A DNA stretch of 5,775 nt from Burkholderiales bacterium (lineage in GTDB: Bacteria > Pseudomonadota > Gammaproteobacteria > Burkholderiales > Burkholderiaceae_C): assembly GCA_947458895.1 (NCBI GenBank), contig CANHBY010000116.1, forward strand, positions 1-5,775, given 5' to 3'. Positions 4,529 through 5,775 of this stretch are shown piece after piece; the first letter of the stretch is position 1, and every line of letters begins with the position of its first letter. Below the pieces are notes generated by a model. The model did no database searches. It was not told the DNA's origin and saw only the letters and a list, made by a program, of their open reading frames with translations. Position numbers and translations under genes: made by a program.

Positions 4529-5775
4529 TTAGTTTGCCAGCTTGGAAAGATCTGCCACGCGGTTCATGGCCGATTGGAGCTGGAACAACAGGCCCAGTCG
4601 ATTGGCGCGCAAGGCAGCGTCGTCCACATTGACCATCACGGCGTCGAAGAAAGCATCGACCGGGGAGCGCAGTGCAGCCAAGGCTTTGAGGGAGGCTGTG
4701 TAGTCGCCCAATTCGAAAGCGGCTTGGGCTGTGGGGCCGACCGTTTGCAAGGCCTGGAAAAGGGCCGCTTCAGCAGGCTCATTGAGCAGACTGGGCTCCA
4801 CGGCCCCAGGGGTTGAGGCTTCAGACTTTTTCAGGATGTTGCTGACCCGCTTGTTGGCCGCAGCCAGAGCCTGTGCCTCGGGCAGTTGGAGGAAAGACTG
4901 CACGGCCTCTAAGCGCTGCACAGTTTGATGCAGTGGGGGCTTGAGCGCGATGACGGCACTGACGGAGCGGGCTTCATGCTGAGCGGCCAGTTGGTGGAAA
5001 TACCGATCGAACACAAAGGCCTCGACTTGATCAACCGTGTCGGGCGAGAGGTTGAAGTCTTTGAAAACCGAGGCCGCAAATTCAAGCAACGGGCGCAGCT
5101 CGAGGGACCAGCCAGCGGGCCCCTTCAAGGCACCTGCCGTCTCAAAAGAGTGAATGAGCGTTAAGGCATGCCGGCGCAGGGCGAAGGGGTCTTTTTCACC
5201 GGTGGGCTTGAGGCCAATGCCCCAGATGCCGACCAGGGTTTCGACACGATCAGCGATGAGCAAGGCATCAGCGACCAAATTGGGCGCCTCGCTGGCCCCA
5301 CCGCGGCGGTTGAGGTACTGGGATTCAAGGGCCTGGGCCACGGCCTCGGCTTCGCCGTCATGACGAGCGTAGTAGCCCCCCATGATGCCCTGGAGCTCAG
5401 GGAATTCACCGACCATGTCGGTGAGCAGATCGGCCTTGGCGAGCAAGGCAGCTCGGTCAGCCAAGCCGACGTCAGCCCCAATGCGCTGAGCGACCCAGCG
5501 GGCGATCAAACGGACGCGCTCAACGCGAACACCTTGGGAGCCAAGCTTGGCGTGGTAGACGACCTTGTCGAGCCCGGCCACGCGATCAGCGAGGGTTTTC
5601 TTGCGGTCTTGGTCAAAGAAGAATTTGGCATCAGCGAGGCGAGGACGCACCACGCGCTCGTTGCCTTCGACAACACGGCTCGGGTTGGAGGGGTTGATGT
5701 TACTGACGACCAGGAACTGGTGGGTCAAACGGCCCTTGTCATCGAGCAAGGGGAAATATTTTTGATTGGCCTTCA
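4529..5775 (-). CDS. glyS: Glycyl-tRNA synthetase beta subunit, C-terminal part (start outside window)
   Basis: Beta chain of the alpha2-beta2 bacterial glycyl-tRNA synthetase, which charges tRNA-Gly in the cytoplasm together with the alpha chain GlyQ. The frame is open to the right edge; 414 residues are visible of a family length near 700, so the N-terminal part is missing because of the window edge, not a mutation. Family stretches seen in order: NQKYFPLLD near the edge, VVEGNERVVRPRLADA, VYHAKLGSQG, GEFPELQGIMGGYYARHDGE, LIADRVETLVGIWGIG followed by KDPFALRRHAL, and near the C-terminus the tRNA-binding-type helical region with FFDAVMVNVDD and RANRLGLL. It ends in TAA, and gmhB starts 4 nt later, so the two are very probably co-transcribed. 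An internal TTG at 5749 is a leucine codon, not a start. Identification is secure. Confidence 0.97.
   Translation of the reverse strand, partial: KANQKYFPLLDDKGRLTHQFLVVSNINPSNPSRVVEGNERVVRPRLADAKFFFDQDRKKTLADRVAGLDKVVYHAKLGSQGVRVERVRLIARWVAQRIGADVGLADRAALLAKADLLTDMVGEFPELQGIMGGYYARHDGEAEAVAQALESQYLNRRGGASEAPNLVADALLIADRVETLVGIWGIGLKPTGEKDPFALRRHALTLIHSFETAGALKGPAGWSLELRPLLEFAASVFKDFNLSPDTVDQVEAFVFDRYFHQLAAQHEARSVSAVIALKPPLHQTVQRLEAVQSFLQLPEAQALAAANKRVSNILKKSEASTPGAVEPSLLNEPAEAALFQALQTVGPTAQAAFELGDYTASLKALAALRSPVDAFFDAVMVNVDDAALRANRLGLLFQLQSAMNRVADLSKLAN

Noticed and set aside
1..5775. CRISPR array, tRNA or rRNA genes
   Set aside because: No regularly spaced repeats of CRISPR type and no tRNA cloverleaf or rRNA signature was seen on either strand.

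Overview
The window reads as a piece of a betaproteobacterial chromosome, most likely Burkholderiales and close to Comamonadaceae. This rests on protein style and on the housekeeping order glyS - gmhB - plsC - YgjP-type peptidase gene, which I recall from that group; no database was searched. Every gene I can support lies on the minus strand, so transcription runs from high to low coordinates.

Right half (2216-5775): a compact, probably co-transcribed housekeeping block. It opens with the C-terminal 414 codons of glyS (glycyl-tRNA synthetase beta chain, start outside the window). After 4 nt comes gmhB (heptose bisphosphate phosphatase, lipopolysaccharide core). plsC (lysophosphatidate acyltransferase) overlaps the gmhB stop by 1 nt, and a YgjP/DUF45 SprT-like metallopeptidase gene follows 66 nt later. 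gmhB and plsC both feed envelope synthesis. In GmhB the first acid of HAD motif IV is Glu instead of Asp.

Middle (about 980-2145): an accessory-looking block and the most interesting part. Two small genes, both too short for routine calling, encode Cys-free helical proteins of 57 and 68 residues. They are paralogues sharing a Q-x-x-M-M-V-[LI]-x-x-Q-x-x-T-x-M-x-x-L-Q core, a K-x-A-x-R carboxyl end and the same start-site architecture. Each is preceded, at exactly the same distance (170 nt), by a two-part conserved DNA element that ends in a TTGAAA -35-like box. They therefore look like two copies of one regulated cassette with a leader of about 140 nt. The upstream copy has a hexanucleotide repeat coding an Ala-Pro linker; the downstream copy ends in a strong intrinsic terminator. 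Between the two genes lies about 520 nt with four hairpins in a row and one doubtful 34-codon ORF. I do not recognise the protein family.

Left end (1-981): a lipoprotein with a formylglycine-generating-enzyme/sulfatase-modifying-factor (FGE) fold. It has a clear lipobox and lacks the redox cysteines of true FGE, so it is probably a periplasm-facing, non-catalytic or differently acting family member. Just past its stop codon, the last 66 nt hold two AAACGACA direct repeats that could be the end of an insertion sequence continuing outside the window.
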